A stretch of 64,000 bases of DNA. Origin: Burkholderiales bacterium (GTDB lineage Bacteria > Pseudomonadota > Gammaproteobacteria > Burkholderiales > WYBJ01). A program made the translations under genes and the position numbers. The stretch covers positions 1 to 64,000 of the forward strand of contig JADLAC010000052.1 in NCBI GenBank assembly GCA_020848435.1. Direction: 5' to 3'. The notes under the pieces were generated by a model, which was given only the letters and a program-made list of their open reading frames with translations, ran no database searches and had not been told where the DNA came from. Below are positions 1-8,397 of the stretch, one piece after another (the first letter of the stretch is position 1; each line of letters starts with the position of its first letter).

Positions 1-306
1 CCGCGAATATCAGACTGATCAACCGTCGGCAAGCCGTCCGTTCTGCTCCCAACACGCTGCATCAGAAACAGGAAAGCTTGACAGGTCAATACATATCAGT
101 GTCCTGAGTCCGAGGTTCGTCGCTATACGGCCAATCCCGACAATGGCACCCTTGAATGGCAAAAGTGGCGAAATCGGCGCCAGACGCGAAGCGAACCGCA
201 GGCGAGGCTTGGACACCTGGCGAGGATTCGCGCCAAAGTATGGCGTCGATTCTCGGCATCTTTTGTGCGGCGAATTTCGGACTCAGGATACTAGGGAGAG
301 ACCAGC
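1..306. other. Left-edge intergenic region with an inverted repeat pair
   Basis: I find no convincing gene here. A 65-codon minus-strand reading frame at 19-216 has no recognisable motif and is probably spurious. The stretch carries an inverted pair of the dispersed 26-bp motif (98-123 and 267-292). The right copy ends just before the Shine-Dalgarno sequence GGGAG of the aconitase X gene. Confidence 0.6.
98..292. repeat. Dispersed 26-bp motif (family B), inverted pair 1
   Basis: The left arm is 98-123, beginning AGTGTCCTGAGTCCG. The right arm is 267-292 and reads as the reverse complement of the same motif with four differences. The arms are 143 bp apart. Related copies occur at 22529-22554, 35706-35778 and 53198-53252, mostly as inverted pairs. 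This arrangement is typical of REP-like or miniature inverted-repeat sequences; no transposase is nearby. Confidence 0.75.
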
Positions 307-1548
307 ATGCGACTGAGCGCGGAAGAGCAGGCCATGGCCGCGGGCGAACGCGGCGTCGCGCTGCGCGAAGCGATCGAATTGCAGATCGCGGTCGGGGAGT
401 TCTACGGCGCCGAGCGCATGGTGGCGGTGACCAATGCGCACATGATGGGCGATATCGAGGTGATGGGCGATGCCGGCTTGGAACACTTGCGGCGCCTGGC
501 GGAGCAGGGCGCCCACTGCCGGGTCGACATGTCGACCAACGCGCGCTGTTTCGATTTCGATTGGGTGGAGCGCCTGGGCCAGGATGCCGGTGAAGCGGGC
601 AAGGAACGGCGGGTGATCGAGCATCTGCGCGCGCTCGACGTTGCCACCACCGACACCTGCATCAACTATCAAACCATCTACCAACCGCACTTCGGCGAGC
701 GCCTCGCCTGGGGCGACACCGGCACCGTGATCTGGGCCAACTCGGTATGCGGGGCCCGCACCAACTTCGAGGGCGGGCCTTCGGCCATGGCCGCCGCGCT
801 CACGGGCCGCACACCCGAATACGGCATGCATCTCGATGCGGCCCGCCGCGGCACCTTCGTGGTCAAGGTCGAGGCGCCGCTCGACGACCTGGCCGATTGG
901 GGTGCCCTGGGCAAGCTGGTCGGGGAACCGCACCAGAGCTATTACCATGTACCGGTGTTCACCGGCATCGCGCGCTCGCCCGGCGCCGACGAGCTGAAGC
1001 ACCTCGGCTGCTCGCTTGCGAGCTATGGCTCGATGGCGATGTATCACATGGTCGGAGTGACGCCGGAAGCGCCCAGCCTCGAGGCCGCGCTCGGCGGCAA
1101 TCCCGCGCGCGAAGCCGTGACGGTGACTGCGGCCGATATCGAATCGGTATACGCCTCTTACCGTAACCAGGACGCGAGCTGCAATTTCGTCGTCTTCTCG
1201 GGCCCGCAGCTCTCGCTGTGGGAGTTGAAACGCCTGGCCGGGTTGTTCGACGGCCGCGAGGTGCATGCCGGCACGACCGTGTTCGTGACCACCAGCAGCG
1301 CGTTGGCGGCGCAGGCGCGCAAGCTCGGCTACATCGGCATCCTCGAAGCGGCCGGGGTGATCGTGCTCGAAGGCGTGTGCGTCTATATCCTGCAGAATCT
1401 TTCGGCGATGCGCGCGGCCAACCGCTGGAGCCACATGATCTCCAACTCCGCCAAGATCGTGAACACGATCACCGCGCACAAGTTCAACACCATCCTCAGG
1501 CGCACCGAGCAGTGCGTCGAGATCGCGTGCAGCGGGGTATTTCGATGA
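307..1548 (+). CDS. Aconitase X, large catalytic subunit (AcnX/DUF521)
   Basis: This is the large subunit of a split aconitase X, a hydro-lyase of the aconitase superfamily. Characterised relatives include cis-3-hydroxy-L-proline dehydratase and archaeal mevalonate-5-phosphate dehydratase; the substrate here is unknown. The 413-residue length fits the stand-alone large subunit. Conserved cysteines are visible in a TDTC motif (about residues 115-118) and in NSVCGARTNFEGGPS (about 145-159), the expected iron-sulfur or metal and substrate region. The ATG follows GGGAG by about 8 bp. Its stop overlaps the start of the swivel-domain gene (ATGA), so the two are surely co-translated. The inverted repeat 98-292 lies directly upstream and may contain or flank the promoter. 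Confidence 0.9.
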   Translation: MRLSAEEQAMAAGERGVALREAIELQIAVGEFYGAERMVAVTNAHMMGDIEVMGDAGLEHLRRLAEQGAHCRVDMSTNARCFDFDWVERLGQDAGEAGKERRVIEHLRALDVATTDTCINYQTIYQPHFGERLAWGDTGTVIWANSVCGARTNFEGGPSAMAAALTGRTPEYGMHLDAARRGTFVVKVEAPLDDLADWGALGKLVGEPHQSYYHVPVFTGIARSPGADELKHLGCSLASYGSMAMYHMVGVTPEAPSLEAALGGNPAREAVTVTAADIESVYASYRNQDASCNFVVFSGPQLSLWELKRLAGLFDGREVHAGTTVFVTTSSALAAQARKLGYIGILEAAGVIVLEGVCVYILQNLSAMRAANRWSHMISNSAKIVNTITAHKFNTILRRTEQCVEIACSGVFR

Positions 1549-1967
1549 ATGCGCCGCGCCTGGTCATCGAAGTCACCCGCGCCTGGGGACCGGCGGTGGA
1601 AGGCGAAGCGGTCGTCTCGGCGGAAGGATTCAGCCCGCGCTACGACCTGGATCGCTGGAGCGGGGTCATCACCAAGCGCGGGCACAAGCTCGAGGGCGTT
1701 TCGATCTGCGACAAGATCCTGTTCTTTCCCACGGCCAAGGGCGGCATCGCAGCGGGCTGGGCGTTCCACGACATCAAGCACAAGGGCATCGGACCGAAGG
1801 CTTTGTGCTTCGGCATCACCAATCCGGTGATGGTGCAAGGCGCGATCTTTGCCGGCATGCCCATCACCGAGGGCTGGTCGCAGGACCCGCTGCAGTGCCT
1901 GCGCAGCGGCGATTGGGTGCGAGTCGATCCGGCGGCGAAGCGCATCGAGCTGCTACGCAGGCCTTGA
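1545..1967 (+). CDS. Aconitase X, small swivel-domain subunit (DUF126)
   Basis: This 140-residue protein is the swivel domain that completes the aconitase X active site. It starts in an ATGA overlap with the large subunit. The core GHKLEGVSICDKILFFP and the following GITNPVMVQGAIFAGMPITEG segment are typical of DUF126. In characterised AcnX proteins a glycine/serine-rich loop after the FP motif binds substrate. Here that loop reads PTAKGGIAAGW and has lost the usual serines. This suggests a substrate different from hydroxyproline, which is an inference from the motif only. The following 245 bp hold no gene I can support. Confidence 0.87.
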   Translation: MNAPRLVIEVTRAWGPAVEGEAVVSAEGFSPRYDLDRWSGVITKRGHKLEGVSICDKILFFPTAKGGIAAGWAFHDIKHKGIGPKALCFGITNPVMVQGAIFAGMPITEGWSQDPLQCLRSGDWVRVDPAAKRIELLRRP

Positions 1968-2212
1968 CTCGCGGCAGCGGGGGGGCCGGCGAGCAACACA
2001 CCGCCTGCGCTCGGCGCGGGGCAGGGCGTGCTCGTGTGAGGGCGGACCATGAAGCGGTGGACGCGGCGTGGGTGCAGCTTCGCGGGTGCCAACTGCCAGT
2101 GATAGATCCGACGTTGGGCGCGGGGCGCACTGGATCTTGCTCGGCGCGCCGCATGGCCGATCGATCCCGAGCCCATGCGGGCGGACGGAACCGCCTGAAG
2201 GCACGGGGGTGC

Positions 2213-3079
2213 ATGCTAAACTCCCCTCTGTCGCTCACGCCTGAAGACCAATCGCGCTTGCCCATGAAACCACCCGTCGTTCCCCGTCCCGCGGCGACCA
2301 TCGCTATGGTGCGCGATGTGGCCCAAGGCTTCGAAGTGCTGATGATGCAGCGCAGCCAGGGGTCGGACTTCATGCCCGGGGTGTACGTCTTTCCCGGTGG
2401 CGCCATCGATGCGGAAGATTCCGACCCGGAGCTGTTCGCGCTCTGCTGCGGGCTCGACGACGCGCAGGCGAGTCGTGCGCTCGGGGTCGACCAGGGCGGC
2501 CTCGCATACTGGGTCGGTGCCATCCGCGAATGCTTCGAGGAAGCGGGTCTGCTGCTGTGCTACGACCGCGGCGGCACGCTGCTGAGCCTGGATCGGCCCG
2601 AGCTGGAGGAGCGTTATCTCGCGCACCGCGCCGCGCTCAATAGCGGCGAGCTCGGCTTCCTCGAATTCTGCCGCAGCGAGGGCCTGCGTCTGGCCGCCGA
2701 TCGCTTGACCTACTTCAGTCACTGGATCACGCCGGTAGGGGCGCCGAAGCGCTTCGACACGCGCTTTTTCGCCGCGGTGACGCCCGAGCGCCAGCAGCCA
2801 TTGCACGACGCGAAGGAAGTCATCGACGCCGTGTGGGTGCGTCCGGCCGAGGCGCTCGAGCGCGATCGGGCGGGGACGCTCGCCTTGCGCACGCCGACCA
2901 TCGTCACCTTGCGCCAGCTCGATGCTTCGCCCGATTGCACGGCGCTGCTGCGGGCGTTGAGCGCGCAGAAGGAAATCCCGGCCATACTGCCGGCGATCAG
3001 CGCCGACGGCGGCCGGCTCCTGCCGGGCCAGCCCGGCTACGCGGAGGCGGCGAGCAATCCATCGCCGAAATGGAAATGA
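2213..3079 (+). CDS. NUDIX hydrolase family protein
   Basis: This is a predicted NUDIX-type pyrophosphohydrolase of 288 residues. The first third carries the fold's FPGGAID segment. The catalytic helix is recognisable as RECFEEAGLLL (about residues 105-115), where the REXXEE core binds the metal. The box is split, with a long insertion between the GG and REXXEE parts, as in the NUDT8/NUDT19-like subgroup whose members often act on CoA derivatives. A CoA-ester role would fit the acyl-CoA genes nearby but is inference. The start at 2213 follows GGGGG by a few bases; ATG 2264 is an alternative. The stop overlaps the start of the next gene, so the two form a translational pair. Confidence 0.82.
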   Translation: MLNSPLSLTPEDQSRLPMKPPVVPRPAATIAMVRDVAQGFEVLMMQRSQGSDFMPGVYVFPGGAIDAEDSDPELFALCCGLDDAQASRALGVDQGGLAYWVGAIRECFEEAGLLLCYDRGGTLLSLDRPELEERYLAHRAALNSGELGFLEFCRSEGLRLAADRLTYFSHWITPVGAPKRFDTRFFAAVTPERQQPLHDAKEVIDAVWVRPAEALERDRAGTLALRTPTIVTLRQLDASPDCTALLRALSAQKEIPAILPAISADGGRLLPGQPGYAEAASNPSPKWK

Positions 3080-3909
3080 ATGCCATCCGGCCGGGCGAAG
3101 TCGTTACCTTGAGCGAGCGGGTGCGCCGGCTCACGGCCGCCAATCCCGGCGTCATGACCGGTCCGGGTACCAATAGCTATGTCGTCGGCGAGCAGTCGCT
3201 CGCACTGATCGATCCGGGGCCGGCGCTGGAGCCGCACATCGAGGCGTTGTTGCGCCTGGCCGGCACGCGGCTGCGCTGGATTTTGTGCACGCACACCCAC
3301 CAGGATCATTCGCCCGCGGCGGCAGCGATCCGCGCGGCGACCCAGGCACAGGTGATCGGCATGCCGCCGCCGGGCGGCGGGCGGCAGGACATGACGTTCG
3401 CACCCGACTGGATCATGCGCGATGGCGAGCGCCTGCAGGGGCCTGGCTTCACGCTGCGCGCGGTGCACACGCCGGGGCATGCGTCCAACCACTTGTGCTA
3501 CTTGCTCGAGGAAGAACGGCTGCTCTTCACGGGCGACCACGTCATGCAGGGCTCCACCGTGGTGATCGGGCCGCCCGACGGCGACATGAGCGCCTATCTC
3601 GCCTCGCTCGACAAGCTGCTCCACCTCGACGTGGCGCGGTTCGCGCCCGGCCACGGCCACCCGATCGACACGCCGCACGAAGAGGTGCACAAGCTTGTCC
3701 GCCACCGCTTGGGACGCGAGCAGAAGGTCTTGCGCGTGCTCGACAAGCTTCATCGCGGCAGTCTCGATGCGCTCGTCGTCGCGGCTTACGACGATGTCTC
3801 CGAGAAGCTGCATCCGGTGGCGCGCCGCTCGCTGCTGGCGCACCTGCTGAAGCTCGAAAGCGACGGCCGGGCCAGGCGCGAAGGCGACGACTGGATCGGC
3901 ATCAGCTAA
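3076..3909 (+). CDS. Metallo-beta-lactamase-fold hydrolase (LACTB2-like)
   Basis: This is a soluble MBL-fold hydrolase of about 277 residues. It shows the whole metal site: THTHQDHSP (HxHxDH, about residues 73-79), HTPGHASNH (about 131-139), GDHVMQG (about 153-159) and PGHGHP (about 191-196). The C-terminal helical region with a VHKLVRHRLGREQKVL segment is typical of the LACTB2 subgroup, which includes thioesterases and endoribonucleases. The ATG at 3076 overlaps the NUDIX stop codon (ATGA); an in-frame ATG two codons earlier (3070) is equally possible. The NUDIX/MBL pairing suggests joint action on a nucleotide- or CoA-linked substrate, which the sequence cannot prove. Confidence 0.86.
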   Translation: MNAIRPGEVVTLSERVRRLTAANPGVMTGPGTNSYVVGEQSLALIDPGPALEPHIEALLRLAGTRLRWILCTHTHQDHSPAAAAIRAATQAQVIGMPPPGGGRQDMTFAPDWIMRDGERLQGPGFTLRAVHTPGHASNHLCYLLEEERLLFTGDHVMQGSTVVIGPPDGDMSAYLASLDKLLHLDVARFAPGHGHPIDTPHEEVHKLVRHRLGREQKVLRVLDKLHRGSLDALVVAAYDDVSEKLHPVARRSLLAHLLKLESDGRARREGDDWIGIS

Positions 3910-4011
3910 GGGCCTTGTTGTCGGGGCGCGTTTTCCAATCGTTGTCCACGGGCGACACGCCGGCGAATGCCGCGTCCCCTGAGGCTGGGCATCGCCCCGC
4001 CGTAAAGATCG

Positions 4012-4110
4012 CCTCGGGGCTGACAGGGTACCGCGTTGCGCGGCAGCCCACGCCAAGCCCGCGCGAGCGGCCGATACCTCGGGGGCTGATCGGATAGCGC
4101 GTTGCGCCGC
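4012..4110. repeat. Degenerate direct repeat in the 3910-4114 spacer
   Basis: Two direct copies of about 33 bp lie at 4012-4044 and 4077-4110. Each begins CCTCGGGG and contains a CGCGTTGCG core. They sit in the convergent spacer between the MBL hydrolase and the exported protein gene. There is no clear hairpin with a T-tract, so I do not call a terminator. Confidence 0.5.
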
Positions 4111-4114
4111 TTCC

Positions 4115-4774
4115 TTATTGCAGCGGCGTAGGCTGGGCGGACGAGCTGTCCGCCGGATCGAGCCCCTCGCGCGCAGGCTCGGAACCCAGCGGCGGCAACA
4201 GCGGATACTTGCCGCGCGGTTTTTTCTCTGCCGGGCGCGGCGGGCTCTCGGCAGGCGCCCCCTCGGTTGATTCCAGGACCGAGGCAGACGATGGCATCCG
4301 GCCTTTCTGCACGTTCCAGCCCTCCTTGTAGCGTTTCCAAGCGGGCACCTTGGAATCGGTCACTTGCGGGATCGCCGCAGCCTTCAGCCGCGCCTCGATC
4401 TTTGCCGGTTCCTCCGCGAACACCGATGCGCGCTCGAACTCGTACCAGGGATCGGCGGCCGCCGGATCGTGGAGCAGGTTGTGCAGCAGGCGCAGATGGA
4501 TGTATGCCTTGCCTGCGACGTCGAATTCGAGCTCGACCCAACCTCGCCAGCCGGCGCCGATGCGAAAGCGCTGGGTTCGCGGGATGCGCACCTGCGCGGT
4601 GTCGAAGCGCGGCTGGGTGTAGAACGCCGTGCGCGAATACTTTTCGTGCTCGGGGGCGTACCAATAATAGTTGCCGCGCACGAGCTCCTGCGCGCTTGCC
4701 CAGCACGCAAAGGCGATCATCGCGCCGCAGGCACAAGCCGTGGACAAGCGAGAGACCGGGTTGCGAAGTCTCAT
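4115..4774 (-). CDS. Exported protein of unknown function
   Basis: I do not recognise a family. The 219-residue protein opens with a positively charged stretch and a hydrophobic core ending AFACWASAQE, a convincing Sec signal peptide cleaved near residue 29. The mature part is rich in aromatic residues, beginning NYYWYAPEHEKYS, with a likely beta-rich domain to about residue 165. The last 50 residues are proline-, serine- and charge-rich and look disordered. Its start overlaps the stop of the upstream CoA-transferase (ATGA on the minus strand), so the two genes are translationally coupled. That linkage is odd for an exported protein and suggests it belongs to the same acyl-CoA catabolic transcription unit. 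Confidence 0.75.
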   Translation of the reverse strand: MRLRNPVSRLSTACACGAMIAFACWASAQELVRGNYYWYAPEHEKYSRTAFYTQPRFDTAQVRIPRTQRFRIGAGWRGWVELEFDVAGKAYIHLRLLHNLLHDPAAADPWYEFERASVFAEEPAKIEARLKAAAIPQVTDSKVPAWKRYKEGWNVQKGRMPSSASVLESTEGAPAESPPRPAEKKPRGKYPLLPPLGSEPAREGLDPADSSSAQPTPLQ

Positions 4775-6027
4775 CCCTGATCGGCCTGACGCAGCGCCGC
4801 CGGGTCGTTTCGCCCGAGAGCTTTCACCGCCCCGCAGGCGATCAACTGCTCGATCTCGATATCGCTCAAGCCTGCCTCGCGCAGCACTTCCACGCTGTGC
4901 TCGCCCAGGCGTGGTGCCGGGCGCGAGTTGCCCGGCCGCGATAGCGAGAAGCGCAGCGGCAACTTCATGCTGCGCAGGGCACCTTCGCTCGGGTGCTGCT
5001 CGATGCGGAAGAAGCCGACATCGTCCAGATGCGGATCGGCCATTAGGCTTTCCAGCGTGTGCAGCGGTGCCGCCGGGATGTCCGCGCGCTCCAGCACATC
5101 GAGCCATTCGGCGCTGGTGCGGGTGCGCATGCACGCCTCCGTGATCGCGTACACCTCCTTGGCGTTGCGGCTGCGCCGCGCGCGCACGGCAAAGCGCTCT
5201 TCGGTCTTCAGCTCGGGCCGGCCGATCACGTCGCAGAACGCGCGCCACTGGCCATCGCTCGAGGCCATGACGCAGATGTAGCCGTCGGCCGTAGCGTAAG
5301 GCCGCCGATCGAACAGCCGGATGGTGCTGCCGCTATCCACCGGCGGCTCGAAGTTATGGCTCCAGAGATGCTCGGAGAGCACGAACTCGGCCATGGTCTC
5401 GAACATCGGCACTTCCACTTCCTGGCCTTGTCCGCTGCGTTCGCGGTGGAGCAAGGCGGCCAATACGGCGTTGGCGAGGTATACCCCGCAGACGCGATCG
5501 CACACATTGATCGGCACGAACTGCGGCTTGCCGCAGATCTGCGCGAGCAGGGAAGGCAGCGCGCTCAAACCCTGGATCACGTCGTCATAAGCGGGACGGC
5601 CGGCATAACGCCCGCCGCTGCCGAAGCCGACCGCCACGCAGTAGACGATATCGGGCTTGACCGCGCGCACCGCGGCATAGTCCAGGCGAAGCCGCGCCAT
5701 CGCCTCGATCCGGCTGTTGTGCACGACCGCGTCCGCGGTCGCTGCCAGCCGCAGGAAGGCAGCGCGGCCCGCGGGCTGCTTGAGATCGAGCGCCAGGGCG
5801 CGCTTGGAGCGGTTCAGCACCAGGAACTGGCAGCTCATGCCGGGATTGCGCGCCGGGCCCAGGACACGGCGCCCGTCGCCGCCCACCGGCTCGACCTTGA
5901 TCACGTCGGCACCCAGGTCGGCGAGCAGCTTGGTGGCGTAGGGGCCGAGCAGCACCGTGGTCAAATCCAGGATGCGCATGCCGGCGAGCGGCCCCGCCGG
6001 CGCGGTGCGATCGCGAGCGGCCGTCAT
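4771..6027 (-). CDS. CaiB/BaiF class III CoA-transferase
   Basis: This is a 418-residue class III CoA-transferase, which moves CoA between carboxylic acids through an enzyme-bound aspartyl anhydride. The N-terminus has the family signature LDLTTVLLGPYATKLLADLG and GADVIKVEP. The conserved NRSKRALALDLK segment follows. The catalytic aspartate is expected in RPAYDDVIQG, around residue 150. The downstream exported-protein gene overlaps its stop. Upstream, 45 bp away on the same strand, is a PaaG-like isomerase, so the three genes probably form one operon for activating and reshaping a carboxylic acid. The acid itself is not identifiable. Confidence 0.9.
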   Translation of the reverse strand: MTAARDRTAPAGPLAGMRILDLTTVLLGPYATKLLADLGADVIKVEPVGGDGRRVLGPARNPGMSCQFLVLNRSKRALALDLKQPAGRAAFLRLAATADAVVHNSRIEAMARLRLDYAAVRAVKPDIVYCVAVGFGSGGRYAGRPAYDDVIQGLSALPSLLAQICGKPQFVPINVCDRVCGVYLANAVLAALLHRERSGQGQEVEVPMFETMAEFVLSEHLWSHNFEPPVDSGSTIRLFDRRPYATADGYICVMASSDGQWRAFCDVIGRPELKTEERFAVRARRSRNAKEVYAITEACMRTRTSAEWLDVLERADIPAAPLHTLESLMADPHLDDVGFFRIEQHPSEGALRSMKLPLRFSLSRPGNSRPAPRLGEHSVEVLREAGLSDIEIEQLIACGAVKALGRNDPAALRQADQG

Positions 6028-6072
6028 CGGGCGCGCTTTCGACGAAGCGGCATGTCCAGGCGCTCGCCGCGG

Positions 6073-6867
6073 TTACGGGTTGCGTTGATCGGAAAAGCGC
6101 GCCGGGCGCTTTTCCAGCAGCGCGTTCAAGCCTTCCTTGAACTCACCGCTCGACATCGCCAGCGCCTGCCCGAAGCCCTCGTACAGGAACATTTCGTCGA
6201 GCCCGGTTTCGAAGCTCCGCGCCATGATGAGCTTGGCGATGCCGATGACGCCGGCCGGTCCTTGGGCGAGCGCCGTGGCTTTCTCCATGCAAACGGCATC
6301 GAGCTCGTCGTCACCGACCACTTGCGCCACGAGGCCCGCGGCGAATGCGTCCTGCGCGCTCCAGGTCGCATTGCCGAACAGGAACTGCTTGGCGCGCGCC
6401 ATACCGACCAGGCGTGGCAAGGTATACATGGTCGCGACATCGGGGCAGACCCCGACGCGGAAGAAGCCGGCCATGAACTTGGCGCTGTGCGAGGCGACGA
6501 TCAGGTCGCCGGCGAAGGCGAGCCCCATGCCGCCGCCGACGGCGACGCCGTTGACGCCTACCACCACCGGCTTTTCCATGCGCAGAAAGGGCAGCAGCCA
6601 TTCGCCCAGGCGGCGAAAGCGCCGGTGTGCACCCCATGCGCCGGTGATGGTGGACAGATTCTTCAGGTCCCCGCCGGAGCAAAAGGCGCCGCCGCTGCCG
6701 GTGAGGTAGACGGCGCGCACGCCCTCATCGGCGGCGACCTCGGCGAGCGCGGCGGAGAGCTCGACCCGCATTTCGTTGGACAGCGAATTGCGCGTCTTCT
6801 CGTTCACCATGCGGACTATGGCGACCGCACCCTGCTGGCGCAAATCGACCAAGCGGCTCGTGCTCAT
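6073..6867 (-). CDS. Enoyl-CoA hydratase/isomerase family protein (PaaG-like)
   Basis: This crotonase-superfamily protein has 264 residues. The oxyanion-hole segments AFCSGGDLKN and NGVAVGGG are intact. The two glutamates used by true enoyl-CoA hydratases are missing: the first position is Gly115 (GGGMGLA) and the second is Asp143 in GVCPDVATMYTLPRLVG. An Asp in that second position is the arrangement of PaaG-type isomerases, so isomerisation of a double bond or ring is more likely than hydration. The start is set by AGGGGCGAGC upstream. A near-consensus promoter lies at 6898-6926. The gene is divergent from an IclR regulator, which probably controls it. Confidence 0.88.
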   Translation of the reverse strand: MSTSRLVDLRQQGAVAIVRMVNEKTRNSLSNEMRVELSAALAEVAADEGVRAVYLTGSGGAFCSGGDLKNLSTITGAWGAHRRFRRLGEWLLPFLRMEKPVVVGVNGVAVGGGMGLAFAGDLIVASHSAKFMAGFFRVGVCPDVATMYTLPRLVGMARAKQFLFGNATWSAQDAFAAGLVAQVVGDDELDAVCMEKATALAQGPAGVIGIAKLIMARSFETGLDEMFLYEGFGQALAMSSGEFKEGLNALLEKRPARFSDQRNP

Positions 6868-6897
6868 GCTCGCCCCTAGGGTTCTCCAAAGATCCCC

Positions 6898-6926
6898 AGT
6901 ATAGCGGCGCACTTGCGCATTGTCAG
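6898..6926 (-). promoter_or_regulatory. Sigma-70-type promoter for the 6867-4115 operon
   Basis: Read on the minus strand, CTGACA (6921-6926) is followed after exactly 17 bp by TATACT (6898-6903). This is close to the sigma-70 consensus. It would start transcription about 20 bp before the isomerase ATG. A TATAAT at 6963-6968 on the plus strand may serve the divergent iclR gene, so IclR bound in this 192-bp spacer could act on both. Confidence 0.7.
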
Positions 6927-7059
6927 GGCGACTGATTGCGCTCGCGGGTAACGCGCGTCGACTATAATCCCCAGCGTGCGTAGCCGGCGCGCGCTGCTTG
7001 CAGCCGACCAAGCCGTCGATCTTCGGGCTACGCACATCAGGGGACAAAGGAGCACGAGC

Positions 7060-7827
7060 ATGATGCGCGCCGTCGGCCGTACGATGGCGGTTTTCGAGTC
7101 CTTCAGCGCGGACCGACCGAGCTTGACGTTGCAATCGATCGCCAACCGGATCGGCCTGCCCAAGTCGACCACTTTCCGCTTGGTCCAGAGCCTGCACGAG
7201 ACGGGCTACCTGGTGCGGCTGGAGAATCAGGAATATTGCCTGTCAGGGCGTTTTCTCGTGCTTGCGACGCTGGCCCGGACCAACCTCGATATACGCCGCA
7301 TCGCCCGAGCCGTGATGGAGGATGCGGCGCACGCTTCGGGCGAAACGGTGACGCTGAACGCGGCTAGCGGACACGAACGGGTGTGCGTGGCGGTGGTCGA
7401 GTCTGCGCCGCTCAGCAACATGCCCAAGCCCGGGGAACATCTGCCGCTGGTCGATGGTGCGAGCGCCAAGCTGCTGCTCGCATTCCTGCCGCGGAGCGAC
7501 TTCAAGGAAGCCGTCAACTACGCGCTGCGCGTCTCCGGCCAGCGCCGTTCAGCGCTGCTGACGGAGCTCGAGCGGGTGCGGCAGGCGGGCTACGCGGTGA
7601 CCCACGGCGAACGCGTCGTCGGCTTGAGCGCGGTCGCCGCGCCGGTTCGCGATACCATCGACGACGTCAAGTACTGCCTTTCGATTGCCGGGCCGACCGC
7701 GCGCATGAGGCCTCGCATCGGCGAGCATATCCGCATCGCCACGCGCGCTGGCGAAGAAGTATCGCGACGCCTGGGCGCGCGCGCGAGCAATGCGCGGCGC
7801 ATCGAACCGTCGGCTGCGCTATCATGA
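7060..7827 (+). CDS. IclR-family transcriptional regulator
   Basis: This 255-residue protein has the standard IclR layout. An N-terminal winged helix-turn-helix (about residues 5-70) contains LTLQSIANRIGLPKSTTFRLVQSL. A C-terminal GAF-like effector domain (about 85-245) contains GERVVGLSAVAAPV. IclR proteins usually regulate adjacent catabolic genes in response to small acids. This one is divergent from the PaaG-like isomerase/CoA-transferase operon and upstream of the GNAT and SDR genes. The ATG at 7060 is preceded by AAGGAG with 7-bp spacing, which decides the start. The effector is not predictable. Confidence 0.92.
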   Translation: MMRAVGRTMAVFESFSADRPSLTLQSIANRIGLPKSTTFRLVQSLHETGYLVRLENQEYCLSGRFLVLATLARTNLDIRRIARAVMEDAAHASGETVTLNAASGHERVCVAVVESAPLSNMPKPGEHLPLVDGASAKLLLAFLPRSDFKEAVNYALRVSGQRRSALLTELERVRQAGYAVTHGERVVGLSAVAAPVRDTIDDVKYCLSIAGPTARMRPRIGEHIRIATRAGEEVSRRLGARASNARRIEPSAALS

Positions 7828-7862
7828 TTTGACGGCAGGTAAGCACCTGCGGGCGGACGCGA

Positions 7863-8387
7863 ATGAGCACATCCACAGAATCTGCGATACGACTCGCACG
7901 GGCCGAGGATGCCGTGGCCATCGCGCGCATGTCGCGCGACACTATCGAGACCGGCCTGGGCTGGTCGTGGCGGCCGCAACGGGTGCTCGGTTGCATCCGC
8001 GATCCCAACACCTTGGCCATCGTCATCGGGCGCGAGCGCGTGCAGGGATTCTGCATCACGCAGTTCGCCGACGAAATCGGTCATTTGAGCCTGCTCGCGG
8101 TCGATGCGAAGAGCCGCCGCCGCGGCCTGGGCCGCCAGTTGGTGATCTGGATGCTTGCGAGCGCGCGGGTCGCGGGCCTCGCCACCATTCACGTCGAGAT
8201 GCGCACGACCAACCTGCCGGCGCGCGCGTTCTATCGCACGCTCGGGTTCGAGGATGCCGGCGTGGTCGCGGGCTATTACCGCGGGGTCGAATCGGCGTTG
8301 CGCATGGTGCTCAGCTTGCGCTCGCGCGATCTTTCGGATGTGAGCTGGGAGCCGCCGCTCGCCTGGCGGCGTCCCGCGGATTCCTGA
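7863..8387 (+). CDS. GNAT-family N-acetyltransferase
   Basis: This is a 174-residue GNAT acetyltransferase, transferring an acetyl group from acetyl-CoA to an unknown amine. The acetyl-CoA-binding motif A is visible as LSLLAVDAKSRRRGLGRQLVIWML (about residues 76-99) with its Q/RxxGxG/A loop. ARAFYRTLGFEDAGVV (about 120-135) is the usual C-terminal motif B. It overall resembles RimI-like enzymes, but that does not fix the substrate. It lies 35 bp after iclR and 10 bp before the SDR gene, suggesting one transcript. Confidence 0.85.
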   Translation: MSTSTESAIRLARAEDAVAIARMSRDTIETGLGWSWRPQRVLGCIRDPNTLAIVIGRERVQGFCITQFADEIGHLSLLAVDAKSRRRGLGRQLVIWMLASARVAGLATIHVEMRTTNLPARAFYRTLGFEDAGVVAGYYRGVESALRMVLSLRSRDLSDVSWEPPLAWRRPADS

Positions 8388-8397
8388 AAGGCTCGAC

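Noticed and set aside
19..216. A 65-codon minus-strand reading frame at the left edge
   Set aside because: No motif, no ribosome site, and it overlaps the left arm of an inverted repeat; chance open frame in GC-rich DNA.
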